A stretch of 64,000 nt of DNA from Pseudoips prasinana (taxonomy: Eukaryota > Arthropoda > Insecta > Lepidoptera > Nolidae). The notes under the pieces are model-generated. The model saw only the letters and a list, made by a program, of their open reading frames with translations, was not told the origin of the DNA and ran no database searches. The position numbers were made by a program, and so were the translations under genes. How positions within the stretch are numbered: the stretch's first letter is position 1; each line of letters begins with the position of its first letter. Location: the NCBI GenBank assembly GCA_951640165.1, contig OX621263.1:2564501-2628500 (forward strand). Direction: 5' to 3'. Of the stretch, positions 22,104-33,550 are shown one piece after another.

Positions 22104-22350
22104 ACGGTCACCGTAGCCTTGTTGGTAGTGTTCCTGCCTACGAAGCTGGTGGTCCTGAGTTCGAATCCCGGTAAGTGCAAATATTTGTGTGATGAGCACG
22201 AATATTTGTTTCTGAGTCATGGATGTTTTCTATGTATATAAGTATTTATCTATGTATATAAGTATGTATATCGTCGCCTGGTACCCATAGTAAAAGCTTT
22301 GCTTAGTTTGGGGCTAGGATGATCTGTGTGACATTGCCCTAGATATTATT
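22104..22350 (+). repeat. SINE-A copy
   Basis: Full length with B-box change GAGTTCGAATCC; ends GACATTGCCCTAGATATTAT. Confidence 0.9.
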
Positions 22351-22809
22351 ATATGCCTCTCCTTAAGTTACCATTTGGACGGGTTTGCCGTAGTCACCGC
22401 GATGGCATGCGAGTTACCGCAGTTAGGTGGTAGTTAGTACACAGTGTAATTTTACAAAATCCACGGGATGGGGTGGCCCGGATATTCATTTTAGTCCTGA
22501 AAGCACACGGCGAAGGCAACCCTACACACAGGCAGTCAAAGTACTTATTTTTTATTTGCATTATTTGTTACACAGATACTTAACCTTTTTCCAAATTTTA
22601 TTCGCACCTTTCACTTCTTGTTATACTTGTACAATCAAAATAATACTGTTTTGACCCGGGCTACAAGATAAAATTGAAATTTGGATTGTTTAGTGAAACA
22701 GTCGAAGCGTCGTAGACCAACCAACCAATCGATGCAATAGATGAGTAGAAATATTCATCCGCGCTTTGTGTGAATATCGCGATAAATATGCCAGTATGTT
22801 TAACCTTAA

Positions 22810-23053
22810 CTGGGGCTCTACCGGCTAAGTCACCGAACATCGATTTCTTAAATGGCGTTAAAATAAATAAAGGTTAAAAATGACTTAATTCATCGTTAAT
22901 TCGGCTTCAACGTTGACAATCGATTCCGGACCATTTATGACGTCACATATGCTGGAAGCCGATTTAACTATTGATTAAGTCATTTTAAACCTTTATTTAT
23001 TTGAACGCCATTTAAAAAATCGATGTTCGGCGACTTAGCCGGTAGAGACCCTG
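22810..23053. mobile_element. MITE-1 copy
   Basis: Ends CTGGGGCTCTACCGG and CCGGTAGAGACCCTG; complete. Confidence 0.85.
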
Positions 23054-23309
23054 ACCATAAATGATTTTTAGTGAGTTTCTGAGTTTATCCTCGAATAAAT
23101 AGACCGATTTGGGGACACATAAAAGTTTCCTTCGACGCAACGTATGTAACCCGTAACGCATTACAAAATGATGGTGCTGAATCAAGCTATGATGATTTGT
23201 GGATAGTTAAAGACTGTATAAACTTAAACCCTTTATAAGGCTGTGTGTTTGTTTATATGTGTATGTTGACATCCTAACTCCCAAACATACATCGAGTTTA
23301 CACAATGGT

Positions 23310-23575
23310 TTTTGGAACGGAATAAATTCTTACAAAAAGTTGTCACGAAACTTTTTGCAGCTGTGCGGCGTGCGCATGTTTCTCTGTCTGCCTCTCTGTC
23401 TCTCTCTCTCTCTCTTATAGAAAGCAAGCCAGATATTTTCATTTCTATTTCGCATTGATCAGTGTGGTGTCGCGACGATTATTTTTGTTGAGTGTATACA
23501 GGTTTTTTGTACATAATAAATAATAAGAAATACTTCGTTCCATCCGGGTGTCCCTTGACACCTCTCAAGTATTTT
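23310..23575 (-). repeat. repeat family E copy
   Basis: Contains the (CT)n tract and CCGGGTGTCCCTTGACACCT; the left end is truncated relative to 8497-8792. Confidence 0.83.
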
Positions 23576-23585
23576 TTATTTTTTC

Positions 23586-23781
23586 TTTTAAAAGTACAAC
23601 GCCCGCACTAGGGCATGTAATCGCTGTGTCGCGGGGTACTTTACAAACATATAATAGACGGACACAAATTACATCCTGACTCAGAACAACTATTTGTGGG
23701 GCACACAAATGGTTGTCCGGCGCGGGACTCAAACCCGCGACACGAAACGGCGAGTAGCCGCTGCGCCACACGTGCAGTCTA
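23586..23781 (-). repeat. SINE-C copy
   Basis: SINE-C has A box TGGCGCAGCGGCTACTCG, B box GGGTTTGAGTCCCGC, GCGCCGGACAACCATTTGTG and the end GCCCTAGTGCGGGCGTTG followed by T/A-rich sequence. All parts are present in reverse. Confidence 0.85.
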
Positions 23782-23789
23782 AACGACCT

Positions 23790-25120
23790 TTTATTATGAT
23801 GGCATTGTATTCAGGAATAAATAGCAGTTTCTAGTTGCGCTTGACAAAGAGATTACATACTTTACACCCAAAATGTTACAACTAGCTTTGATAGTCATCC
23901 CACAACACAATGAGTGTAGTCTTTATTTATGCCACGATGACAACGAACAATCTCTTGTTAGAACAAAGAATCTTTAATAACTCAGGAACAATGACATGTA
24001 ACCGGAACGACTAATCGATTACATATATTTCTGATGCTAAAATCGATTTATACTAAGAATGCACATCACTAGTAGTTCCTAGACTAGACTTGATGACGCC
24101 TTTGAATATCGAACGTTTAGCGCTGCATCGTGTCAAATAGATATTCTGTTTCTAAACTTAAATCGCTGGATTTCATATGTTCTAATTTTAAATCAGTTGT
24201 GTTCCATTAGACGGGTTTTCATTGTAGCGCTTTTCGCTGCAACGGTGTGATATTTTCCGCTTGACGACAGTGATCTAGGTCAAAAGGGCTCGGGGGGCGT
24301 GACGTCATAGTGCATTCGAACACTGCCCTGTTATTTGAAAAAAGAAAACGACGTATTTTCCATGCAACTTACATATAAATCTTAACTCAATTTTCGCTGC
24401 ATTAAGGTTTAAATTGATAAATTGCGTTTTAATTACGAATTACCTTGCTGTTGCTTTAATGTTAAAAGGTCGTATATATAAGTCATGGAATTAAGTTTGA
24501 ATCTTAATTTGATAGTGATTGGAGTGGGATTTGATTGTAGTTTAGGTATTGCGTTATGTTGGCATGTTGTGAAGGTCTTATTAACATACAAAAGCTCTTT
24601 GAGCGTTATGGGCGCCTAGTACATTGGTATCGTCGGAGTTGCGAGGCGAGTTGCTGCTACGGTTTTACTGTTTTGTTTACTATTCATTAACATTCAGAGT
24701 TCATACATACTTAGCAACCATCATTTCCCATAGGGTTGGGCAGAGCCACACTAAGTTATTATACATTCACGTTTCGCTGATTGTAATTTTGCGATGTAAG
24801 CAGTTATAGCAATATAGTTAGCGACTTTATCAACGGATTGATTCGACACAAGAACGATCCCGAAATAATAAAGTTAGCGAGACAATCTAAATAAAAAAAA
24901 ATCTGCCTAACCAACTAACGTCGAAAGTAATTTCATCAATGCAATGAATTATAATCTAAACAAAATGTATTTGGCAACCCTTCACAAGCATACTCTTTCG
25001 TTTAAAAAATAATATGTATTTTAAATGTTCATATCATAACCGTACATAACACGAAAAATAATTTAAAAGCTTCCTTCTCTTTAGACCAGGTTTAAAAGAC
25101 GAATGGAAATTCGTCCGCTA
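23790..25120. other. no gene recognised; low-repeat stretch
   Basis: This is the longest part of the window without an obvious repeat. Small ORFs lack protein-like composition. A TATA-like GTATATATAAG lies at about 24473 and CRE-like GTGACGTCATAG at about 24299, but no exon can be supported. Confidence 0.5.
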
Positions 25121-25249
25121 CGATGTCTCAGATATACATACATACACACAAATTCAAAGACATACCCCTCATTTACTGTTGAAGGTAAAAACGTGATCAT
25201 AAACTTTGTAATTTGTAAACTTATGACACATTATGTTAAGTATAAAGAT

Positions 25250-25555
25250 ATGTATGTATGTATTATTATGTTTATATAATTAAGTATGTATTATATCTAA
25301 TGACATGGTAGTATTACTATTAAGTAAATGCCATTATTAGTCTGTAAGTATTTAGATTCCTACTTAAATTATTTTATCTTGCACTACCCTTATCGTGTTG
25401 TCTTTCTATATTTCTGCTTCTTATCCATCCAAAGGTTGTCTAGAAGAGATCGCTGACTGCGATAAGACCGCCTATTGTTCAATTTGCTTTAATTGTTTCC
25501 TATATTATTTATCTGTAATTGGTGTGCAATAAAGAGTATTTATCTTATCTTATCT
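25250..25555 (+). repeat. LINE 3'UTR ending in (TTATC)n
   Basis: GGTTGTCTAGAAGAGATCGC and GCGATAAGACCGCCTATTGT, then GTGCAATAAAGAGTATTTAT with repeats of CTTAT, form a 3' end common in Lepidoptera. A reverse piece is at 36425-36475. Confidence 0.75.
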
Positions 25556-25667
25556 TATTCTGTATGTCTGTCTGGGGCATCGTACTTAGCTCCCAAACGG
25601 ATGAACCAATTTATGAACAACGCTTGTTTATAAGCTGGTATTTTATATGTAGACTTTGCTTTTACTT

Positions 25668-25852
25668 TTCTCTGACCAAATCAGACAAGTTCTCAAGAAA
25701 GACCAGGTCAGAAGTTAAACCGGCGAGCATGTATGAAGAATATAATGACAGTAAATGGGGCGAAAGAGGTGTGGATCGTGACAAATGGAAGTCCGTTGTC
25801 TCTGCCTACCCGTCTGGGAAAAAGGCGTGAGTCTATTTATGTATGTTATATT
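25668..25852 (+). pseudogene. family-G LINE C-terminus
   Basis: Frame [18 protein letters not shown]...[17 protein letters not shown] followed by GTGAGTCTATTTATGTATGT. Confidence 0.8.
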
Positions 25853-25959
25853 CAGAGTCGGGCATTGACGATATTTAAGATTTATAAAGAAACCTTGTAG
25901 GCTATTGTATGCTGCTATACATTTTAAAAAATGGTTATTATTTACTTAATCAGGTATAA

Positions 25960-26155
25960 ATTTAACAGCACATTTTATAAATGTTTTCATACAAGATGTA
26001 CCTACCTAAATATCTATGTTACTAGAAATAATATCTAATGTATACAACTATATTACTACAAACATGTTCTGATATTTACAAGCGCTTTTTTAAAAAAGCG
26101 CTTGTAAATATCAGTCTAAAGTCTACGTGAATAAAAACCTTTTTTATTTTATTTA
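25960..26155 (+). repeat. LINE tail family F with internal palindrome
   Basis: It matches 4560-4698 but carries an extra inverted copy at 26069-26114. Confidence 0.85.
26069..26114. repeat. perfect 46-bp palindrome, no loop
   Basis: CTGATATTTACAAGCGC then TTTTTTAAAAAA then the exact reverse complement. In other family-F copies only the left half exists, so the right half was added by local inverted duplication. Confidence 0.92.
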
Positions 26156-26740
26156 TTTATTTATTATTTCACACCCCTGTGTTTATAGACAAAAATGTTT
26201 TAAATACCTGTTCGTAATCAAATCTCGTACTAAAAGTAAAAATAAACACCAAATTTTATAATCAAATAGTTTTACACCAATTTGCACCTAATTTGGTTCA
26301 AATAGAATATCAACTTCCTTGCAATGTCATTCGAAGGTTTATTCAAATTAGAACTTCGAATGACTTCCTTATAACTTCTAGTTGCCTGGTAGATACGAAG
26401 CAGTTACGTAATATTGCATAATTTTATAATCTGTTTACGAATGACAGAAATAATAATTAAAAATGTTATTATTATCTATGATAATAACCTGAATGACCAC
26501 AAAGCAGTATGAGACCCCCCCATCCAAAAGTTGACCCCGAGAATAGTACACGTTCCTTCTTATACTTGAGACTAATTCCATTTAGATAGTTAGCTGTCAA
26601 ATCGCTCATTGTTTATTTTTAGGAGTTTTGGCGCCAACGCGGAAAAGGACGCATCGAGGCTATGTTTTATTTTCAAAAACTGGTGTAAATTCGAGTTTTT
26701 ATGTGTAAATATGGTGGATTTTTAGACATAACATCTTCGA
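26155..26740. other. no gene seen
   Basis: AT-rich; ACTTCGAATGAC/CATTCGAAGTT pairs near 26325-26365 form a weak inverted repeat. Otherwise unassigned. Confidence 0.4.
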
Positions 26741-26744
26741 CAAC

Positions 26745-26905
26745 GTACACAAGTGGAGGAAAGTGCGATATTGCCGTGAATTGTGATTTTCCGTGTTGAA
26801 ACCAAAACTCTATAGATGCCTCTAGTAAAGTCTCCACTGCTTTACTGGGGTAGGACTATGACTTGACTGTGACGGACGTGATGGATATGACTGTGACGGA
26901 CGTGA
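26745..26905 (+). repeat. inverted-pair repeat, left member
   Basis: GTGGAGGAAAGTGCGATATT through GACTTGACTGTGACGGACGT mirrors 27375-27522. A run of GTGACGGACGTGA-like units lies at its right end. Confidence 0.78.
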
Positions 26906-27374
26906 CGGACATGACTGACTGACTTTGAAACAGAAATATTAAAACTGAAGACGAGGCGGTATGGTCACAGACCTTAGCCTGCCCAAAGAGGGCAAAAAAT
27001 ATAAAAAAAAAAAATATTTTTATACAGTGAAGTCAGCTACAAGCATACGACCTGCCCGATGGTTAGCGGTCATCGTAGCCTATGGACGCTTAAAAGTAAT
27101 CAACTATCTAATATATTGCACTAAAAATACATGCGGAGCAATCTTTGGGGACTGCCGATAGAAGTGAACTAATTTATATTACAATTTTTTTTTATTTCTC
27201 ATACTCTGAAAGTAGTGTTTATTTGATCCGAGTAGCGAGTGGAAAATGCTACTTCCCACCTTTGGGCGGTAAAGACTCATAGTAATTCCTTTTTTTTTTT
27301 TAATTCCGTTTTACGGCTCTGGCTTCTTTGGCCTTATGAGCCTTCAGTAAATATATTTTTATATAATTTATTTC

Positions 27375-27522
27375 CGTCATTGTCACGTAAAGTCCGTCAC
27401 AGTCAAGTCATACATAGTCCTTGTCCAACCCCAGTAAAGCAGTGAAGACTTTACTAGCGGCTTTTATGGAGTTTTGGTTACAACACGGAAAATCACAATT
27501 CACGGCAATATCGCACTTTCCT
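27375..27522 (-). repeat. inverted-pair repeat, right member
   Basis: Reverse complement of 26745-26905 with about 10% visible differences; the 470-bp centre is AT-rich and has no ORF of note. Confidence 0.78.
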
Positions 27523-27759
27523 CCATTTATTACCTATTATATTTATTACCTATTATATTTGTCAGAGGACATTATTTTTAATAGTTATTTATTTCTTATA
27601 CTATATAAACGTAAAAATCTTCACGAGATGCAGTTTTGCATTTATGCAAGGGCGATGCGCGCGCGGGCATTAAAATGCCTGTCAGATGCGGCTATCACCT
27701 GTCATATAGTAACCCTGCCTATGGAGGGAATAAATTTTAAAAATATGTCTAACTTTGGT

Positions 27760-28165
27760 TAATTAGATGGTTAGGCAGTCGGCTGTAAAAAACCTAACAC
27801 AATTAAGAAAAAAATGCTGCGGTCATGTGAGTGTTTAAACCGTATAAACCTTCCTTCTTCTTACGAATATTCGATCAGGTCAGGTATCCTGACGCGATTT
27901 TAACATTTTTACCCATCCCAAAAAAGTGCAGAACGCCGCTATAGAAGATTTCACTTCAAGCATTGTCACCTCATATCAAACAATAGCATGTACGAACGCC
28001 TAAATAATCTAGTAGGGTTTACTGGTTACGTCAAAATCAAAGACAGATTATCAAGTGTAAGACAATTACTAATCCAAATTTACCTCTATTTATTTTAATG
28101 ACATTTGACGTTGCCCACGCATGATTGTACGAATGTCAAGTTAGAATCGATATTCATGACGGGAT
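27760..28165. other. no gene seen
   Basis: Unassigned; AATGACATTTGACGTTGCC and neighbouring sequence may be an old repeat, but nothing is firm. Confidence 0.4.
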
Positions 28166-28167
28166 TA

Positions 28168-28336
28168 TCTACTATATAAAAATAAGTCGGGTTTTCCTTC
28201 CTGACGCTATAACTCCAGAACGCACGAACCGATTTCCACGGGTTTGCATTCGTTGGAAAGGTCTCGGGCTCCGTGAGGTTTATAGCAAAGAAAATTTATC
28301 AAATTTAACGCGGGTAACACCGCGGGGCACAGCTAG
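28168..28336 (+). mobile_element. short Helitron (Lep1-like), 169 bp
   Basis: It starts TCTACTATATAAAAATAAG after A and ends ACGCGGGTAACACCGCGGGG then CACAGCTAG before T. Both Helitron ends are present. Confidence 0.88.
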
Positions 28337-28439
28337 TTAAATATATTTAAATCAAATCAAATTTATTTATTTCTTATTACAGGTAGGAAAATGTGGTATT
28401 GTATCTTATATCTGTAACATACCAATGAGGTGTGCATAT

Positions 28440-28720
28440 TATGTGTATATGATGCGTCTTGGAATTGTCAAGCTGAAGTGGCAGTGGGCAGGGCACATAG
28501 CTCGTAGAGCCGACGGCCGGTAGAGCAAAAAGGTTCTCGAGTGGCGACCACGAACCGGAAGACGCAGGGTGGGCAGGCTCCCTACAAGATGGACCGATGC
28601 GCGCGTCGCTGGATGCGCGATAACGCAAGACCGGCAATTGTAGAGATCTTTGGGGGGGGGGGGGGGGGGGTTGTCAGCAGTGGACGTCTTTCGGCTGATA
28701 TGATGATGATGCCTTGGATG
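28440..28720 (+). pseudogene. LINE C-terminus (family J) with poly-G run
   Basis: The + frame has KLKWQWAGHIARRADGR, then after a frameshift VLEWRPRTGRRRVGR and LPTRWTDARR, the classic post-RT tail of Lepidopteran LINEs. It ends CAGCAGTGGACGTCTTTCGG and (ATG)n. Nineteen consecutive G occupy 28652-28670, where other copies have only GGGG. Confidence 0.82.
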
Positions 28721-28964
28721 AGGCATGAGTACGACGAAAGAGTGTTTGGACACTTGCTTTATCCTATTGCAATAAGTTAAGGTTCTTATTGCGATCGTAC
28801 CACGGGGATGTTTTGTTTTGAACGATTTCTCTATTGTTCGTGACCAGACTCTGATAATTGTTTCTGAATTCGATTCGAAATATTTTCAGGTGTATCATAA
28901 AAGGCGATTAAGGGATACACCAGCATACTCGCATGCCAGGCCGGTTGACTACGGCAAACCCCTC

Positions 28965-29045
28965 CAAATGGCAAATATAGTTTTAACTTTTTGGGGAGGC
29001 TTATGTCCAGCTGTGGATGATATCAGGCTGATGATGTGCATACAA
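28965..29045 (+). repeat. LINE 3'-end fragment
   Basis: TTTTTGGGGAGGCTTATGTC and CAGGCTGATGATG; only the terminal 80 bp. Confidence 0.65.
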
Positions 29046-29058
29046 ATTTAGTTCAAAT

Positions 29059-29616
29059 CAGGGGGGCTACCGGCTGAGTCGCCGAACATCGGGATAGTGA
29101 TCGGCGTTCAAATAAATAAAAGTTGAACATGACTTAATCAATCGTTAAATCGGCTTCTACGTTGTAAATCGATTCCGGACCATTTATGACGTCACATGTG
29201 CTCATGGAAGCCGATTTAACGATTGATTAAGTAATTTTTAACCTTTATTTATCAAAATACGAAATCAATATGTAGTGTTAATTCCGCTAATTGTCAGTTT
29301 AATCATGCCGGGATGCAATTTGCACTGCCCTCCCGCCCGCAAAAATGTGCACATGTAAGAAGGACAATATAAAAGAGCAAATTACATGCGCCAGTACGAT
29401 ACCCAACACGTGTTTCAGTCCTCCACGGACCATTCTCAAGGGCTGCTTACTCGTCGAGTGCTCGAAGGACACTAACTTTAGTCTAATTAACACTACATAT
29501 TGATTTCGTATTTTGATTGTTATGGATTTCCGCATAGTAACGCCTGATTCCACTCCCATCCTTTATTTATTTGAACGCCGATCACTATCCCGATGTTCGG
29601 CCACCTAGCAGCCCCT
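29059..29616. mobile_element. MITE-1 copy with internal insertion
   Basis: Left part 29059-29252 and right part 29560-29616 complete a MITE-1 with ends CAGGGGGGCTACCGG and CCTAGCAGCCCC. Confidence 0.82.
29253..29559 (-). mobile_element. 307-bp insert in MITE-1, 11-bp target duplication
   Basis: It is bounded by CCTTTATTTAT (29242-29252, 29560-29570). A perfect 30-bp inverted repeat starting AAAATACGAAATCAATATGT is near but not at both ends (29254-29283, 29485-29514). The reverse strand is open for 86 codons, but the product is not recognised. Confidence 0.78.
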
Positions 29617-29949
29617 CAGTCTTAAAGTTGAAATCGGATTTTCTAAGTATTTTTTTCTTTAATTTTATTTATGGACTTATGCTTTTGGCAATGACGCCTT
29701 TCCTGTTCGTTTATTAAGATCAGCAACTAACACGTGTGGAACAGATCGTTAGATAATAGTTGACAAGTTTCTGGCTTTCTTCCCGATATCTCTATAGCAA
29801 CATGCCGCCCTGGTACTTGGCACCATGAGATACCATGAAACGTACTTGTTTATTTTATTCCGGATACAAATTTATCTGTTGCTATGTGGCTTATGGCAAG
29901 GAATTCCCTCCCCCCCTCATTTCAACTTGTGGGGGGCGTAGAAGTCATC

Positions 29950-30418
29950 CCGGCAAATGCCTGCTTTTCACGCCGGAGGTCGTGGGTTCGATTCCCACCC
30001 AGGACAGATATTTGTGTGCATGCACATGTCTGTTTGTCCTGAGTCTGGGTGTAATTATCTATATAAGTATGTATTTACAAAAGAAAAGTAGTATATGTAG
30101 TATTTCAATAATTAAACCTAAACATAATCTCCTTGACAATAACTTAAAACAAGCTAGCTAAATATTACTACCATTATAAAATAAATTGTATAAATGTTTT
30201 AACATTCCGTGTACCTAAATATCTGTAATAAGTAACTAGAAATAATAACTGTATTACTACAAACATGTTCTGACTATTTACAAGCGCTTTTTTAAAGTCT
30301 ACGTGAATAAAAACCTTTTTTATTTATTTCTTTTATCAGTTATCTGGTTTCAATAGTACAAGCTCTGCGTAGTTTGGGATCAGATGGCCGTAGGTAAATA
30401 ATGTCCCAGGATATTGTT
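29950..30418 (+). repeat. SINE-B copy split by LINE tail F
   Basis: Head with B box GGTTCGATTCCCACC at about 29987, body to GTAGTATTTCA, tail from 30337 (ATCAGTTATCTGGTTTCAAT) to ATGTCCCAGGATATTG. Confidence 0.85.
30103..30335 (+). repeat. LINE tail family F inside SINE-B
   Basis: TTAAACCTAAACATAATCTC to GTGAATAAAAACCTTTTTTA; duplication not clean. Confidence 0.82.
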
Positions 30419-30439
30419 ATTATTATTATTCTAACTCCA

Positions 30440-30520
30440 TTGTGGAAACCTTTTGGGGAGGCCTTTGTCCAGCGGTGGACGTCATACGGCCGACATGAGT
30501 ATGATGATGCTGATGATGAT
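30440..30520 (+). repeat. LINE family-J 3' end
   Basis: TTGGGGAGGCCTTTGTCCAG...GTCATACGGC, then ATGATGATGCTGATGATGAT. Confidence 0.7.
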
Positions 30521-30529
30521 TGGTTGCGA

Positions 30530-31078
30530 CGGTCACCGTAGCCTAGTTGGTAGTGCTCCTGCCTACGAAGCTGGTGGTCCCGGGTTCAAATCCCGGTAAG
30601 TGCAAATATTTGTGTGATGAGCACGAATAGTTGTTTCTGAGTCATGGATATTTTCTATGTATATAAGTATTTATCTATCTATATAAGTATGTATATCGTC
30701 GCCTGGTTCCCATAGTACAAGCTTTGCTTAGTTTGGTAGTGCTGGGATGATCTGTGTGACATTGTCCCTAGATAATATGTAGTATGTACAATATGTAGTA
30801 AAAATATTAGACTTAAAGTAGATAATTAAACATAATCTCTTGACAATAACTTGATACGAGCTAGCTAAATATCATTGCTATAATAAAATAAATTTTATAA
30901 ATGTTTTCATACAATGTGTACCTAAATATCTGTTACTAGAAATAATAATGTATACAACTTTATTACTACAAACATGTTCTGAGTATTTACAAGCGCTTTT
31001 TTTAAGTCTACGTGAATAAAAACCTTTTTTATTTTATTTTTATTTATTTATATAAATATTGTCCCTAGATATATTATA
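30530..31078 (+). repeat. SINE-A copy with LINE tail inserted at its 3' end
   Basis: SINE-A runs 30530-30775 and resumes at 31058. The insert duplicates ATTGTCCCTAGATA (30762-30775, 31058-31071). Confidence 0.88.
30776..31057 (+). mobile_element. LINE tail family F, 14-bp target duplication
   Basis: A 282-bp 3'UTR copy ending ACCTTTTTTATTTTATTTTTATTTATTTA. The 14-bp duplication proves insertion by target-primed reverse transcription. Confidence 0.88.
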
Positions 31079-31106
31079 TTCGTGCAAAGATTTATTGATT
31101 TTAATA

Positions 31107-32388
31107 GGTCTTTACCTATGAAATTGCCGTTTTGTATGAAAAAATTTTAACGAATTTTTTTCATGAATTTTTTTATTTGTATTAATCGAAGTAATCACCC
31201 ATGCAATCAATGCATCTTTGCCATCGCAGTGGCAGTTTATTGATGCCCTTCTTAAAGAAATCAGCTGGACGGGAGGCAACAAATTCTTCAAAGGCATTTT
31301 GTACTGCCTCTCGGGTATTGAATTTTTTTCCCGCCAAGAAGTTATCCAAATTCTGGAAAAAGTAGTAGTCTGTAGGCGCAAGGTCTGGTGAGTAGGGCGG
31401 ATGACGGAGAGCTTCCAACCCCAGTTCTTGCAACTTGGAGACCGTCTGCTGTGCAGTATGAGGTCGCGCGTTGTCGTGCAGGAGCAGCGGAGACGAGCGA
31501 TTGACCAATGCTGGTTGGAGATGCGCCAGCTTCTCCATCATTGTGCTCAGTTCTTCACAGTACACATCTGCAGTAATGCTCACCCCGTTTGGTAAGAAGC
31601 TGTGATGAATCACACCGGCGCTAGACCACCAAACAGTGACCATCACTTTTCTAGGGGTAAGTTTTCGTTTAGGGCATTGTTTAGGTGCTGAACCAGGATC
31701 CAACCAACTTGCTGAGCGCTTGCGGTTATCAAACAGAATCCATTTTTCATCGCAGGTAACAATGCGGTTCAAAATTCCTTCATTTGTGTGTCTGTTGAGC
31801 AGTGCAAGGCACGTCTCGACGCGTACTTCGCGCTGGCGATCATTGAGTTCGTGGGGCACCCATTTGTCAAGCTTTTTTACCTTGCCAATTTGACGCAAAT
31901 GGACCAATATTGTTTTGACGCTAACGTCGAAAGCTGCTGCTAATTCAGCCGTAGATTGTGTATCATCAGCTTCCACAACCGCCTTTAATTCGTCATTGTC
32001 GACCAAAGTCTTCGGACGACCGCGAGGTTCATTTTTCAGGTCGAAATTTCCAGAACGGAAGCGAGCAAACCAATAACAGGTGGTGCGTTGGTTTGTAGTG
32101 TTAGCTCCGTAAACGTCGTTGATGTTGCGTGCCGCTTGTGCCGCGTTGCTGCCACGACGGTACTCATATTCCATAATTACTCGAATTTTTAACGTATCCA
32201 TGATGACGAAAAAGATTGAAATGCGATGAAAATGTAACACTAATCAATAAAGAAATGACTACTTTTGGAAAAAAGAATCCATGTTTTTAAAATAAAATTA
32301 ATTTGAAATTAGAATTCTTAGCCAAACAAAAATTATTTTGATTTGAAATGGCCAGTACTGCAGAACGGCAATTTCATAGGTAAAGACC
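31107..32388 (-). mobile_element. mariner transposon copy 2 (intact, 1282 bp)
   Basis: Same length and terminal repeats as copy 1, with TA duplications at 31105-31106 and 32389-32390. Apart from a noncoding change (TTTAAA versus TTAAAA near the 3' end) I see essentially no difference from copy 1. It sits just after the SINE-A/LINE nest at 30530-31071. Confidence 0.97.
31182..32201 (-). CDS. mariner (DD34D) transposase, intact
   Basis: The 339-residue product is identical to that of copy 1, including both HTH regions, WVPHEL and all three catalytic aspartates. Two unbroken, protein-identical copies in 25 kb indicate very recent transposition from a common active source. Confidence 0.96.
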   Translation of the reverse strand: MDTLKIRVIMEYEYRRGSNAAQAARNINDVYGANTTNQRTTCYWFARFRSGNFDLKNEPRGRPKTLVDNDELKAVVEADDTQSTAELAAAFDVSVKTILVHLRQIGKVKKLDKWVPHELNDRQREVRVETCLALLNRHTNEGILNRIVTCDEKWILFDNRKRSASWLDPGSAPKQCPKRKLTPRKVMVTVWWSSAGVIHHSFLPNGVSITADVYCEELSTMMEKLAHLQPALVNRSSPLLLHDNARPHTAQQTVSKLQELGLEALRHPPYSPDLAPTDYYFFQNLDNFLAGKKFNTREAVQNAFEEFVASRPADFFKKGINKLPLRWQRCIDCMGDYFD

Positions 32389-32868
32389 TAATATTATCTT
32401 ATTGGCGACTTGTTTTAGCACAATTGAATATACTTCCTTATCTAAATTCAAACCGTATGACATTTCTAAATATAGTAGCAATCAATGTTGACAAACATTC
32501 CCCGTCTCCTTCTAACACGGTATTTTTATACTCTATCTCTCTCAAATTCGTAATTATATGTGTGGGTGGAGTAAATTGAGAAGGTTACTCGATTTTATCG
32601 CCTTCCGGGTTAGTTGATGTGGTGGTCTCGTAAAATTGCTATGTTAGTTTTGATAGTGTTTTGACAAAATGATAGAGCAATACAAATCTTACGAATCCCG
32701 CTAGATGGAGGGTTGGCGGGGAGGCATACCTGAAACACATAGACTTATATGTATAGGCCAATGCTGAAACATTTATATTTCCTACGATAAGGACTGCTTT
32801 GGAGTAAATATATAAATATGTTGGACAACTAACACACTGAGGTTATTATTACATTAATACTTACTGTT

Positions 32869-33165
32869 TGACTGCCTCGTTGGTCTATCGGTAGCGTGTT
32901 CAACCGCGGATAATGAGGTCCTGGGTTCAAATCCCGGGTTGGACATGAAAGTGATTTTGGAAGTTTTCCGTAAAAATAAATTTCTCAGTATCAGCCCGAA
33001 GTCTCGGAGAGCACGTAAAGCCGTCGGTCCTGTACCTGACCTCTTCTCGGTCGTTTTGCTAGTCGTCCCATCGGATCATAAGAGTGATGAAAGAGAAGGT
33101 ACGCCTGTGTTTGCGCACACGCTTGTGCACTATAATATGTCCTGCGCAATTGGCTAGTCTGTAAT
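32869..33165 (+). repeat. SINE-D, best-preserved copy
   Basis: A box TCGTTGGTCTATCGGTAGCG, B box GGGTTCAAATCCCGGG, TTGGACATGAAAGTGATTTT, CTGTACCTGACCTCTTCTCG, ending near TGCGCAATTGGCTAG. The head is tRNA-like, but the body shows it is a SINE and not a tRNA gene. Confidence 0.85.
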
Positions 33166-33294
33166 CAAAACTGCTATATTTTAATAAAATACCAAATACA
33201 CAATACTCTTTTATTATTATTTTTTTTTTTATTATTATTATACTCTTTTATTATTATTATTTAATTAATCACTTTCAATACTAACTTAGTCATC

Positions 33295-33550
33295 ATTACA
33301 GCTAAATAAGTCCACTGCTGGACATGCCTCCCTCAAGAATCGTCTTGAGGGGATATGCCATAATCGCCACGCTTGGCAGGCGGGTTGGCGATCGCAGTAA
33401 GATAGTCATAGTAATCAGAAGGAAGCTGCTGCCCTTCCTCAGGTAGATATTCCCTCGGGTCGACTTCTACGCCCCCCACGGGATGAGATGGGGTGATGAT
33501 ATTCTGATTCTGATATTTGTCGCCGTCACCACTACTTACCACCACCACCA
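33295..33550 (-). repeat. LINE family-I fragment
   Basis: TAAGTCCACTGCTGGACATG through CCCACGGGATGAGATGGGGTG. Confidence 0.75.

Noticed and set aside
23790..25120. Possible upstream promoter or 5'UTR exon of atos in the low-repeat stretch
   Set aside because: TATA-like and CRE-like words occur, but no transcript evidence or splice donor can be tied to exon 1, which is 30 kb away.
28439..28780. Overlapping ORFs around the poly-G run as a host gene
   Set aside because: The readable peptides (AGHIARR, WRPRTGRR) are from a frameshifted LINE tail and the poly-G/poly-P stretch only extends the frames.
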